Source: an uncultured Paracoccaceae bacterium (lineage in GTDB: Bacteria > Pseudomonadota > Alphaproteobacteria > Rhodobacterales > Rhodobacteraceae). From it: a stretch of 64,000 bases of DNA. Position 1 is the first letter of the stretch, and each line of letters starts with the position of its first letter. The notes under the pieces are model-generated. The model saw only the letters and a program-made list of their open reading frames with translations, searched no databases and was not told the origin of the DNA. The stretch spans positions 1 to 64,000 of the forward strand of contig CANNFU010000004.1 in assembly GCA_947503965.1 (NCBI GenBank), read 5' to 3'. Position numbers and translations under genes: made by a program. Shown one piece after another: positions 1 to 7,852 of this stretch.

Positions 1-174
1 ACGGTAGAACGCAATGGCCCCTATCGGGTCAAGAATGCAGCCCCGGATGCGGACTTTAACGGTGCCGGTGCAAGTCAAACCAAATACGTGCTGTGCCGCT
101 GCGGGCATTCCAACAACAAGCCCTTCTGCGACGGTTCGCATCGCGACGAAGGATGGGACGACGGATCAAAGTAA
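1..174 (+). CDS. CDGSH iron-sulfur domain protein (C-terminal part, start outside window)
   Basis: The reading frame is open from the first base and ends at the TAA at 172-174, so only the last 57 codons are present. Near the end it carries CRCGHSNNKPFCDGSH, the CDGSH-type 2Fe-2S ligand set (three Cys and one His). CDGSH proteins are small redox or Fe-S sensing proteins; the bacterial partners are mostly unknown. The upstream part and the start lie outside the window, so total length and any second CDGSH repeat cannot be judged. The domain is seen directly; the cellular role is not inferable here. Confidence 0.85.
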   Translation, partial: TVERNGPYRVKNAAPDADFNGAGASQTKYVLCRCGHSNNKPFCDGSHRDEGWDDGSK

Positions 175-614
175 CGTCATTGGGCTGCGTCTTGTTAAGA
201 TTTGCCACACGCTCAAACCTGCCATTCAGTATTCCAAGATGAATGTCTGCGTCGTCCCGCTCCTCGATGGTCGATCCCGCGTGCAGTGAAAGGGCGGTTT
301 GAATTTCGCGCCTCAGACTGGCTTTCAATGGCCGGTATGGCGACATCGACCGCAACGCAGCGATAAGCGTGCCGCACCTGCGAGGGGATGCTGCGTCAGC
401 GAAGGCGGGAAAACGAATGTCGGTTGTGTCCGCGACTCAGTCATCCATCTACACGACTGCTACGCCATGCGCGAATGTCCGTATTCGACAAGCAGCGAGG
501 CGTGCACTCCAAACTCGCCAATGTCCGCAAAAGGGCGTCAAGTCACGCACATCTCCGCATCGGATTTTGAAATCACAATTCGTGATAGCGAAATCCGAAA
601 CTGAATTGAGAGCG
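175..614. other. Gene-free stretch with a degenerate intergenic repeat
   Basis: No convincing coding frame is seen in these 440 bases; open frames on both strands are short and of low-complexity GC-rich type. The part around 371-440 shares an 18-bp exact block (387-404) plus looser flanking similarity with 18893-18950, so it belongs to a dispersed non-coding repeat family. It separates the CDGSH gene from the convergent SRAP gene. Confidence 0.5.
387..404 (+). repeat. Dispersed intergenic repeat, copy A core
   Basis: The 18 bases GATGCTGCGTCAGCGAAG are identical at 18908-18925, and both copies continue with similar sequence (GAAAA, then GTCGGTT and TGTCCG) for about 40 bases. Both copies lie outside genes. 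Confidence 0.55.
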
Positions 615-1280
615 CTAGATCGAAGTCCCGAAGTCGTCTTGAGATGTTCCCCGCGCCACAATCCGCAGGCGCCCATCGGCAAGCGGTCTCTGCAACGACA
701 ATGCTTCATCGACATCCGCGTGCAACCATCGTTCAACTTCGTTCACCGAAGTCAGCACAACAGGCATCGCCTTCGGATGGATCGCGCCGACATCTGCATT
801 TGCCTCGGTTGTCAGAAACCCAAACAAGTTGTCCGTGGTCTCGCCGTCTTTCAGCTTTCGCACTGATGTCCACTCTGTCCAGATGCCAGCAAAGAACGCG
901 ATCGGCCGATCTTCGGAGAAGGCGAACCATACGGGCTCAGATGGTTTACCGACCTGATTGTGTGGCTCTGAAAAGGACGTGAACGGGACAACGCAACGGT
1001 GCTTTACACCAAACCACCTGCGCCAATGTGGTGACTTCGTATTGCGAATGTTCGTCACGCCCCGGTCCGTCTTCTTCCCCTTTAACGCAAAAGCAGGCGA
1101 CGGCATCCCCCAACGCATCATCGACAGGATTGGTCCTGTGTCGCCGTTGCTGATGACCGGTGCCTGATAATCCGGGTATATCCCTGTCAGCGACGGCAGA
1201 TTGCCCGTTTTGTCCTCAAGACCATCAAAGAGCGCACGGATCGCATCCTGGCCCTTCGTCATCGAATACAGATTGCACAC
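615..1280 (-). CDS. SOS response-associated peptidase (SRAP / YedK-HMCES family)
   Basis: SRAP proteins cap abasic sites in single-stranded DNA through a covalent link made by Cys2 after removal of the initiator residue. The start is set at the GTG at 1278-1280 because it places Cys at position 2 (VCNLYSMT), as the chemistry needs. Other family residues are visible: the Glu in SFSEP, the His in IHPKAMPVVL, and the WGMPSP motif. This gives 221 aa, a normal length. The frame stays open another 333 bases upstream, so the same frame could be read as one 332-aa fusion starting at 1613. In that form Cys2 would be buried and the family mechanism lost. Confidence 0.85.
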   Translation of the reverse strand: MCNLYSMTKGQDAIRALFDGLEDKTGNLPSLTGIYPDYQAPVISNGDTGPILSMMRWGMPSPAFALKGKKTDRGVTNIRNTKSPHWRRWFGVKHRCVVPFTSFSEPHNQVGKPSEPVWFAFSEDRPIAFFAGIWTEWTSVRKLKDGETTDNLFGFLTTEANADVGAIHPKAMPVVLTSVNEVERWLHADVDEALSLQRPLADGRLRIVARGTSQDDFGTSI

Positions 1281-1613
1281 ACCCAATAACTCATCACTGC
1301 GCCACGCACCGTCGTGGACGGGGGAAGTATAGGCCCTGCATTCGGTCCCGTCAGCAAGTATCAGGTCTGGGAATGCAGCAATCAGCGCACGCGCACTTTC
1401 GATGTCTCGCAGATAGATACCCAACGCATCGGTCGCGAGGCCGCTTGACGAATAGACAGCGTAGAACCCCATCCCAACTTCGGTCCTAAGCCAGGCATGT
1501 ATTGCGTCCAGGCGCATGCCGAACCCACGCTCGGGCACTGCAAACCTGACCCTGACCCTGACCGGGAAGGCCAACTCATCAATCTGTTTTTGTGGGGTGG
1601 AGCGTCGGACCAT
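1281..1613 (-). CDS. Small conserved protein or domain fused in frame ahead of SRAP
   Basis: This 111-codon segment begins at an ATG (1611-1613) and runs without a stop into the SRAP gene. Its content looks like real protein: FPVRVRVRFAVPERGFG, HAWLRTEVG and LIAAFPDLILADGTECRAY. From memory, short proteins of this style precede SRAP genes in other Rhodobacterales as separate genes; that is recollection, not a search. Either it has lost its stop codon and become an N-terminal extension, or ribosomes re-initiate at the internal GTG. Function is unknown. Confidence 0.5.
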
Positions 1614-1854
1614 TGCATACTCACTACATCAAACCGCCGAAAGAACATTAAGTGAACATTTAAGTCGAGCGCCGGCCAGCTTTGAGTTGTCAGTCAACCA
1701 TCTTCTCCGACTATGTCGGTGAGTGGCTGGTGAAGAAACATTCTCTTGTATAGTTTTTCACACCGATGTACCCAGACCGGCTGCCCACGACGGCTTGGAA
1801 TGAACAGAATTGGAGATCGCCATGTAGTAAAGAAACTGCATGAAAGGCCGTATC

Positions 1855-2115
1855 ATGGCCCACTACAAACGAAAGCGATCCCGTCTGGCTGGCCGAAACA
1901 AGGGCTACTCATCCAAGGGGCTGGAGCGGCGTTTGGTGCCGCAAATTGAAGAGCTGCGCTGGCTTCAGAACTATCCGCGTTCGCACGACAAACTATACCA
2001 CACGCGCCCGCGACGGCGTTCAGAAAGGAAGCAAGAGCGGGAACTACTGAAGGGCAGCGACCCCGATGGTCTTGTGTGGCCATTGAGCCGCAAACCGCAT
2101 GAATACTATTGGTGA
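1855..2115 (+). CDS. Small, highly basic hypothetical protein (86 aa)
   Basis: The product begins MAHYKRKRSRLAGRNKGYS and is rich in Arg, Lys, Trp and Tyr, ending KPHEYYW. The ATG at 1855 is preferred over the in-frame ATG at 1840 because AAAGG lies 8-12 bases before it. Composition suggests a nucleic-acid-binding or very basic small protein. I recall similar proteins in roseobacters but recognise no named family. It converges on the truncated helicase remnant. Function is not assigned. Confidence 0.6.
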   Translation: MAHYKRKRSRLAGRNKGYSSKGLERRLVPQIEELRWLQNYPRSHDKLYHTRPRRRSERKQERELLKGSDPDGLVWPLSRKPHEYYW

Positions 2116-2181
2116 CTGATCGGAGCCGTTCCGCCCTACATCATCTAAAATTCCGTGTCCCTGAGGTCAGCATTGGAGCCC

Positions 2182-3747
2182 TTAGAGGCGCCTGGGGCGC
2201 TGTGCCGCCTCGAAGTCTTTTTGCACATCCGGAAAATCCAGTCCGTGATCCTGCTGATGACTGTCGTCGTCACGCCATTGCCAAAGATTGAGGGGGCGTT
2301 CCTCCCCTGACCATGTCTTTGGTGCGTTTTCATCGATTTTCTTTGAGAAGACGCGGTCAACGAAAGTGGAACGATTTGCCTTCTTGCCCATCGCTGCTGC
2401 GACCAGACCCCAAGGCCGGTCTTCTTCACTCAGCATGCGGCACTCGCCACCAAATTGTTGAGCGGCCAGCTTATGCGCCACAGGGCGGAGATACGCGATG
2501 TCGTTGGTGGATACAGAGGCACTTTGCGGCAGCTCTTTCGAGATGTTCTCGACTGCAGCATTGTTGGACGAGGCGACAACCATTTCGAAGCCTGTCAGTT
2601 CCGGGATGAGATATCGATAGCTTTTGCCGCTCTGCTGGATGAGCGCATCAGCGGGGGCCGACAGCTTCGCGAGAATAGATGCCCGGCGCACTATATTGTC
2701 ACTGATGATGTCCCGCAGCAGTGTTGTTTTGCCGGTTCCAGGTGGGCCATTGACGGAAAACAGCCCTTCGTCGTGCAGTTTTTGCAAAGCCGTATTGATC
2801 GCAAACTGCTGCATCAGGCTCATAGCATGTTCGGGATTTGAGAACCAGCGCCCTACATTGATGTTGGCTGGAGCGACTGTTGACCAGATGTGTTGGCGTC
2901 CCTGATCTGAGTAGAGATCCAGCCGCTCCGACTTTAGCAGCGGCGTAAGGTATTGCCTCAGAGCCGTTGACATAGTCCCAGCTTCCGCAACAAATATTGC
3001 GGTTTCAATGTCCTCAATGAAGAAGCTGTTCAGGATTCCTATTTGGGGGAGTTCATCCTCCTCTTCATCTTCCTCGTCAGCTCCTGTTTCTGCGTCAGCT
3101 TTCGGCTTTTGCTTTCGAAAAGTGACCTCCAGCAGCGCCGCGTTCTGTTGTTTGGAGACTGGAAAATCGCTCCAACGGGACAGCAACGCGATAAGCTCGT
3201 CCACCTCATCCGGAGCCAATGGGTTTACCTGACCCTCGTCGTTGTCGATGCGGCGACGGTTTTCATTGAAGTTGTGCAACATGTGCGCGAGCCGCTCTCG
3301 CGCATTTTGAAAGGCACCGCTGGATAATTGGTCCAACCCGTGCTTGCGGCTTTGTCCCACAGCCCATGGCAGTGTCGAGACTTGGAAGGTATCGAATAGC
3401 GGTTCAGCATCTGAATTCAGCTCAATACTGGCCATACAGGTTTGACCCTCAAGATCAGCTCTGGTTTCCTCTTCCAGGCCGACATCTTCGCCAGCAGTTT
3501 TTTGGCCAATAATGACATCACGACTTGCGCCCTTGTCGAATACGCCGAGGAAAAGTGTGTACCGCGCTACCTCGAAACCTCTCGGCACAGCGCTGAAGCG
3601 AAGCTCAGTCGTGTCGCCATACGTGCGCCAAAGCTTCTTTTGGTTTTCCCGTTCCCGCGCACGACCATCCAAATCAAAAGGGATGAAGAATTCGAGTTTG
3701 TGCCAGAAACTCAGTTTGTCGATCAGATGCTGGTCTGAATTCACCAT
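2182..3747 (-). pseudogene. Truncated AAA / DNA2-NAM7-like helicase (N-terminal part only)
   Basis: The reading frame starts at ATG 3745-3747 (MVNSDQHLIDKLSFWHKLEF) and runs 521 codons. A Walker A motif, GPPGTGKTTLL, is near residue 330, followed by VVASSNNAAVENISKEL, which resembles helicase motif Ia of superfamily 1 DNA2/NAM7-like proteins. Proteins of this type usually exceed 1,000 residues with Walker B and the second RecA domain further on. Here the frame ends abruptly after DFEAAQRPRRL, so those parts are missing. An acidic run (DEEDEEEDE) sits near residue 240. The most likely reading is a gene cut by deletion or frameshift, with the remainder lost. Confidence 0.7.
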
Positions 3748-3968
3748 GGAGTTGATTTTCTTTATGAAATTCAACCCATTCAGGCATGGCGTCAAAGCGG
3801 TGTCAACGGTGCCAGTCCCAGTCCGGAGATAAAGACGGCGGTCCCACAAGAAGTTGCGTTTGATAGTTTGGTCAAACGCTTCTTAGAACGGGTATCCGTA
3901 ATTTGTAATTGATCTGAGCCAAAACCACCGTCGCGAAGAATCTCGGGCAGTGTTGATTAGCTCTCTCA

Positions 3969-4253
3969 TCAAGACGCCAGAGTTTCGGCAACAAGTTCTG
4001 GATTGCGGTCGATGATGGAAAGCAGCACAACAGCCGCTCGATCTGGGGAACGACGGTCTTGCTCCCAATCCCGAACCGTTCCAACAGGCAAGCCGTAGCG
4101 TTCTGCGAAAGCGGTTTGTGATAGCTTCAACTTCTTGCGGATCGCGGCAACGTCAACAATTTCAGGAATGTAGACGGCGGCAGACTCCAGCTCACCTTTC
4201 GCGATGACGAGGGCTTCGTGTGCGCCTTTGATCATGCTCTTACCAACACTCAT
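3969..4253 (-). CDS. HTH antitoxin, HigA/NadS-like
   Basis: The 94-aa product has a C-terminal Cro/C1-type helix-turn-helix (RKKLKLSQTAFAERYGLPV, then GTVRDWEQDRRSP), the arrangement found in antitoxins paired with RelE/HigB-type toxins. The ATG at 4251-4253 is chosen because AGAGAGGA lies about 7 bases upstream; a GTG at 4269-4271 is an alternative. The gene follows the toxin remnant at 4268-4642 in the same direction, in toxin-first order. The antitoxin looks intact although the toxin is interrupted. It probably binds the inverted repeats upstream of the toxin. Confidence 0.8.
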   Translation of the reverse strand: MSVGKSMIKGAHEALVIAKGELESAAVYIPEIVDVAAIRKKLKLSQTAFAERYGLPVGTVRDWEQDRRSPDRAAVVLLSIIDRNPELVAETLAS

Positions 4254-4267
4254 TTTTGGTTCCTCTC

Positions 4268-4642
4268 TCACTTTTTGCGGGTCCGTTTGGTCGCTGCTGC
4301 CTTGGCGGATGCGCGGTAAGGGTCCGCCAGTTGCGGTAATATCTTTGCCAATTCGTTTCGTTCGGCCTTCGTCAGGTTGGCTTTGTCGCCTTTCCCGTAA
4401 ACCGTTAGAAGGAAAACAGGTATGTCCACTCCGCCGGATTAATGGGTGGTTCTATATCCACCACTCTCGCGGCCAACTCGACCTGCATGACGCAGTTTTC
4501 TTGCTCCGCCGGTCTGGCTGATAATGTCGCCAGCAAGCGGACTATCTGCTAGCGCCTCCACGATTGCGTCTATCTCATCCTGAGACAGCTTTAGTTTCTT
4601 GGCTTGAGATAGAAACTCAGGCGTGGAAATGACCGTTTGCAT
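4268..4642 (-). pseudogene. RelE/HigB-type toxin interrupted by one nonsense codon
   Basis: Reading from ATG 4640-4642 gives MQTVISTPEFLSQAKKL, then GGARKLRHAGRVGRESGGYR, then TTH and a TAA at 4439-4441. After that stop the same frame continues SGGVDIPVFLLTVYGKGDKA, then NLTKAERNELAKIL, and ends KRTRKK at TGA 4268-4270. This is the normal C-terminal half of a RelE-like toxin of about 124 residues. The stop sits where the family usually has Tyr, so a TAT or TAC to TAA change is enough. The product would stop after 67 aa. Such toxins are ribosome-dependent mRNA endonucleases; this one is likely inactive. Confidence 0.85.
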
Positions 4643-4644
4643 AC

Positions 4645-4669
4645 CCGTATATATACGGCATTGCCGTAT
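4645..4669. promoter_or_regulatory. Palindromic operator ahead of the toxin-antitoxin remnant
   Basis: Two overlapping inverted repeats lie immediately upstream of the toxin start. CCGTATATATACGG (4645-4658) is a perfect 14-bp palindrome, and ATACGGC-ATT-GCCGTAT (4653-4669) is a 7-bp inverted repeat with a 3-base loop. Autoregulation by antitoxin binding to such sites is standard for HigBA/RelBE loci; here it is inferred from position. Confidence 0.6.
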
Positions 4670-4870
4670 GTTGTACAGGCAAAAAGTACGGCAAACCGGT
4701 ATGCCAAGAGACCCCACATAAGCGGTGGTCAGGCACAGCCCCAGCAGAAAGAAAAACAGCTACATATTGCGAAAATAGACACATGTGTAGTCCGGGCAGA
4801 TCAAGCACAAATTACGGATACCCCTCAAAACTAGTGAACCCGCTGATCGGTTCTGCCCTGATCATGACTT

Positions 4871-5140
4871 TCAGAGAGTACTCGGAAGGCTGCCCTGCAA
4901 CTTTTTGATCAGCTTTTGGTGATCAGCATCAATCGCCTTCAGCACAACCAGCAGTTCAATGACATCGAGCCGCCGTTCGCCAAGTTCGTACTTTCCAACA
5001 AATGATGGAGGCTTTCCAATGCGTTGCGCTAGCTGGGCCTGCGACAGGCCAGCATCATGACGTGCCCCAACCAGCGCGCTGAGCAAATCCTTGTAAGCCT
5101 CGGTATGAACGGTTCCTGCCAATGGGCGTCTCGCATGCAA
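4871..5140 (-). CDS. XRE-family HTH transcriptional regulator (89 aa)
   Basis: The small protein carries a Cro/C1-type HTH: ARHDAGLSQAQLAQRIGKP followed by PSFVGKYELGERRLDVIEL. The layout is that of single-domain XRE regulators of about 85-95 residues. No in-frame ATG is available, so the TTG at 5138-5140 is the probable start. It is divergent from the secreted protein gene at 5234, and the 93-base gap contains a strong palindrome, so it likely represses itself and that gene. It is not paired with an obvious toxin. Confidence 0.75.
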   Translation of the reverse strand: MHARRPLAGTVHTEAYKDLLSALVGARHDAGLSQAQLAQRIGKPPSFVGKYELGERRLDVIELLVVLKAIDADHQKLIKKLQGSLPSTL

Positions 5141-5172
5141 TTCAGCGACACGGCTACCCCCGTTTTGGGTTT

Positions 5173-5197
5173 ACCCCCAAAATGGGGGTGATATAAT
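5173..5197 (+). promoter_or_regulatory. Operator palindrome and -10 box in the divergent promoter
   Basis: ACCCCCAAAATGGGGGT (5173-5189) is a perfect 6-bp inverted repeat with a 5-base centre. A degenerate second copy lies just before it (5156-5172). TATAAT follows at 5192-5197, with TTTACC at 5170-5175 as a possible -35 at 16-base spacing. The palindrome overlaps the -35, which suggests repression, most simply by the adjacent XRE protein. Confidence 0.6.
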
Positions 5198-5233
5198 CGC
5201 GTTATTCCTGATTTTGTTGAAAGGCCCGAACCG

Positions 5234-6127
5234 ATGCACAAGATCACTTATTTCGCGAACAGAGACCGCAGCAATCACCGGCCCCATACAACGTTGGCTC
5301 TTTGCTTGGCTTTGACCTCATTGGCTCCGCCAGCGGCCGCAGAGGATGTCTTGACGCCGATGCCGACGCCAGAAGCGCGACCTTATCCTTATGAAATCCT
5401 CGGCCTGCAACCAGGAGACTCACTGGAGGATGTTCTCGCTGTCTACGCGGAACGGAGCGATACCGCCCCGACAAGCGAGAGCGAAGTTCTGCGGGTACAG
5501 TCGCCTGATGGGGCCGTCTTTGAGTTCACCTATGAGCGCTTCAGCCGGATCGGCGATGTTGGTATCAACGGACGGCTTGCGAAGGCGGATCAAGATCAGG
5601 TGACTGCGATGCTTTCGTCAGGCGTGATGGAACAGCGCCCCATGGCGATCCACCGCTCCATCCGCAAGCCGAGCGATCAACTACCAGAACCGCTGGAACT
5701 GAAAGCCCAGATCGAAAAGACCTATGGCCCACCATCCCGCGTCGAAATTACCGGGCGCGAAATGACCCTGACCTATGCCTGGGGCGAAGATGGGTTCATT
5801 GCCGATATGGATGCCCTATCGCCGCGGGTCCACGAAGAAACTTTCGCGTCGGGCAGCGTACGGCGCACCGAATATACGCTTTGCAGCAATGCACAGCACT
5901 ACCGCAACAACGTCGAGTATCGCTTCACATACCCGCGTGACGAGGATATCAAGACCGGGTGCGTTGCAACCTTCACCGTCCGCTATCGGGGCGAGCCGGG
6001 CAGCACCGTCATTGGCTTCTCATTGGAAGACTATGAGCTCGGCCGCCTGCACATGGCGGAACTGGATCGGCAGATTGTCGAGGCCCTGACCGGTGAAGAG
6101 GTGGAAGCCTCGGACATGGACCTTTAA
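5234..6127 (+). CDS. Secreted or periplasmic hypothetical protein (297 aa)
   Basis: After a slightly long basic N-region the protein has a hydrophobic stretch (LALCLALTSLAPPAAAED) that ends in a likely signal-peptidase I site, Ala-x-Ala before Glu-Asp. The mature part of about 260 residues is hydrophilic and has two separated Cys that could pair. No catalytic motif or known family is recognised. GAAAGG about 10 bases before the ATG at 5234 supports the start. The promoter region carries an operator palindrome shared with the divergent XRE gene. Export is inferred; function unknown. Confidence 0.7.
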   Translation: MHKITYFANRDRSNHRPHTTLALCLALTSLAPPAAAEDVLTPMPTPEARPYPYEILGLQPGDSLEDVLAVYAERSDTAPTSESEVLRVQSPDGAVFEFTYERFSRIGDVGINGRLAKADQDQVTAMLSSGVMEQRPMAIHRSIRKPSDQLPEPLELKAQIEKTYGPPSRVEITGREMTLTYAWGEDGFIADMDALSPRVHEETFASGSVRRTEYTLCSNAQHYRNNVEYRFTYPRDEDIKTGCVATFTVRYRGEPGSTVIGFSLEDYELGRLHMAELDRQIVEALTGEEVEASDMDL

Positions 6128-6311
6128 TCATGGATAGCCAAACAACATGGGAGCCGCTATAGCATCCGCATGATTATCAAGCGCAAACATATCACCCTGA
6201 TTTAACGCTCGCACATATGGCGGGCGGCATCGCGCTGTTCGCCTTTGATGATCTTTCATCTCCGCGCCGCCCGGTTGCCGCTCCGCCGACGACAGACGAC
6301 GGAGAGACAAC

Positions 6312-6878
6312 ATGACTAACTGGTACACCGCAGACCCGCATTTCGGGCATGAGAATGTCATCAAGTTCTGTAAGCGTCCGTTCCGATCCACAAACCACAT
6401 GGATGCGGTTTTGATGCAGAACCTCTGGGCCATGGTCGGTCCCAAGGACGCACTCTGGATCATTGGCGACTTTGCCCACGGACCGAAGGCAAAGGATACC
6501 GACTGGCTGCGCAAGCTCTTTGACAAGCTGCCCGGTGCAGAAAAACACCTCATCGTCGGCAACCATGATCTGGAACCGACACAAGCACTGCCCTGGACGA
6601 GCGTCACCCATCTGGCTGAGGTCCGGGACGGACCGCAAAACCAGGCACACACGCTCTGCCATTACCCAATGATCACCTGGAACCACGCCCGCCGGGATGC
6701 GCTCCAAATCTTCGGCCATGTCCACAACAACTGGCGCGGCTCGCGGAACAGCGTCAACGCCGGTGTCGATGTTTGGGACTACATGCCCGTGCGTTTCGAA
6801 GACATTGCGCGCCGTGCGAAGACGCTGCCCGTGAACAAACACTGGGGCGATGTCGAGCACAATGCAAAGGAGTTCTGA
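6312..6878 (+). CDS. Calcineurin-like metallophosphoesterase
   Basis: The 188-aa protein shows the complete metallophosphoesterase signature: DPHFGHENVI (Asp-x-His), IGDFAHG (Gly-Asp), VGNHD (Gly-Asn-His-Asp), HYPMITWNH, and GHVHNN near the C-terminus. These residues bind two metals in phosphodiesterases of the YfcE and related families. No signal peptide is present, so it is cytoplasmic. The natural substrate cannot be read from sequence. The stop is followed after one base by the start of a small antitoxin-like gene, and the end of this gene (AAAGGAG, 6866-6872) serves as its ribosome-binding site, suggesting coupled translation. Confidence 0.85.
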   Translation: MTNWYTADPHFGHENVIKFCKRPFRSTNHMDAVLMQNLWAMVGPKDALWIIGDFAHGPKAKDTDWLRKLFDKLPGAEKHLIVGNHDLEPTQALPWTSVTHLAEVRDGPQNQAHTLCHYPMITWNHARRDALQIFGHVHNNWRGSRNSVNAGVDVWDYMPVRFEDIARRAKTLPVNKHWGDVEHNAKEF

Positions 6879-6879
6879 G

Positions 6880-7046
6880 ATGATTGATAATATGCCAACC
6901 GTCAGTATCACCACTCTTCGGCGCAAGACAATGGAGTTGCTGAAGCAGGCCGAACACCAACCAATCCTCATCACACGCTATGTAAGCCCTTCATCGTGCT
7001 GATGCCCGTGGATCACTACAACCGCCTGATGGCAAAGGAGTTCTAA
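6880..7046 (+). pseudogene. Phd/YefM-type antitoxin with a one-base frameshift
   Basis: From ATG 6880 (or 6892) the frame gives MPTVSITTLRRKTMELLKQA and EHQPILITRY, then derails to VSPSSC and a stop. Shifting one base at about 6981 restores KPFIVLMPVDHYNRLMAKEF and a TAA at 7044-7046. The joined product (about 55 aa) matches the short Phd/YefM antitoxin fold, where ITRYGKPFIVL is typical. The simplest event is loss of one G, from TATGGTAAG to TATGTAAG. No toxin gene follows. Its 3' end again carries an AAGGAG motif that serves the next gene. Confidence 0.75.
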
Positions 7047-7047
7047 A

Positions 7048-7275
7048 ATGTCTCGTTCCTATCGCAAAACGCCGATCTGCGGGATGACCATGAAAGACAG
7101 TGACAAACCCTTCAAGAAGGCCGCGCACAAACGCGCTCGACGGGCTTTGAATGCCCGCGACTTGACCACGGAAGAACCGCCGGCGGACAAGGCATTCGGC
7201 AATCCGTGGGGTGCGCCAAAAGATGGGAAACACTGGTTCAACCGGAAGGTCTGGCCCGAGATCATGCGGAAATAA
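7048..7275 (+). CDS. Small basic hypothetical protein (75 aa)
   Basis: The product starts MSRSYRKTPICGMTMKDSDK and contains a Lys/Arg-rich helix-like stretch (KKAAHKRARRALNAR), ending in GKHWFNRKVWPEIMRK. AAGGAG lies 9-14 bases upstream of the ATG, inside the end of the antitoxin remnant, so the genes at 6312-7517 look like one transcription unit. I do not recognise a family. The basic composition would suit nucleic-acid binding, but that is a guess. Confidence 0.65.
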   Translation: MSRSYRKTPICGMTMKDSDKPFKKAAHKRARRALNARDLTTEEPPADKAFGNPWGAPKDGKHWFNRKVWPEIMRK

Positions 7276-7292
7276 ATCAAAGGATAAGACCA

Positions 7293-7517
7293 ATGACCTA
7301 TAGACCTGCACATGGCGAAACCATGCTTCCGGCCGATGCGACAGCACTGGTTGCAACCGCTGCCGGCGAATTTGAACTTGTTATAGCGAATGGCCCTGAT
7401 GATGCCGTGGTGCAGCCAAACGTTCAGCTGCTCGTCGCTGTCCTATTGCGAAGCAAGGACAGCGCTTGGGCGGGTGAGATGCTTGACTGGCTGGAGACGC
7501 AAAGGGCAGACGAATGA
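7293..7517 (+). CDS. Small acidic hypothetical protein (74 aa)
   Basis: The ATG at 7293 has AAAGGA about 9 bases upstream. The product (MTYRPAHGETMLPADATALV at the N-terminus) is mildly acidic with a hydrophobic middle (VQLLVAVLLRS), and ends in ETQRADE. No motif identifies it. It is the last gene of the unit that begins with the metallophosphoesterase. A 17-codon frame overlaps its stop (ATGA, 7514-7517) but is probably too short to be a gene. Confidence 0.55.
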   Translation: MTYRPAHGETMLPADATALVATAAGEFELVIANGPDDAVVQPNVQLLVAVLLRSKDSAWAGEMLDWLETQRADE

Positions 7518-7852
7518 CCCCGCCATTCCCGGCAACCGCACTTGGCAAAAACGCCCTCAAAGGTTGATGAGAGCATACAATTCGCGCTCCAGAATCTACA
7601 GCCAAGGTTAGCGCAACCACTGATGCAAGCGGACCTTGAGTATGCTTGCGGAGAATAGCGGCAAAGAGCCCATTCTACTGGATGCTGCGGGGCTTACCAA
7701 TGGCTGCTTCGGAGAAATGCGCCGGTTGTATCAGGCTGCAATTGAACCGTCTCATGTGGGTTCGGGCCTACTTACGTGCCAGTCGAAAGATTCTGAGATA
7801 ATCTGCTTGAACAATCAAACTGCTGAGCGCTTTTGTTCAATTGGAATGCGTG
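7518..7852. other. Gene-free interval
   Basis: About 335 bases between the small gene ending at 7517 and the end of the GlxA-like regulator. The only frame at its start is the 17-codon ATG ACC CCG frame overlapping the preceding stop. I see no RNA gene, terminator with a clear U-run, or repeat here. Confidence 0.4.

Noticed and set aside
3008..3232. Plus-strand frame with a run of nine or more serines
   Set aside because: The poly-Ser is the reverse of the acidic Glu/Asp run in the helicase remnant; not a gene.
7514..7567. 17-codon frame overlapping the end of the 7293-7517 gene
   Set aside because: Too short and without similarity; the ATGA overlap alone does not support a gene.
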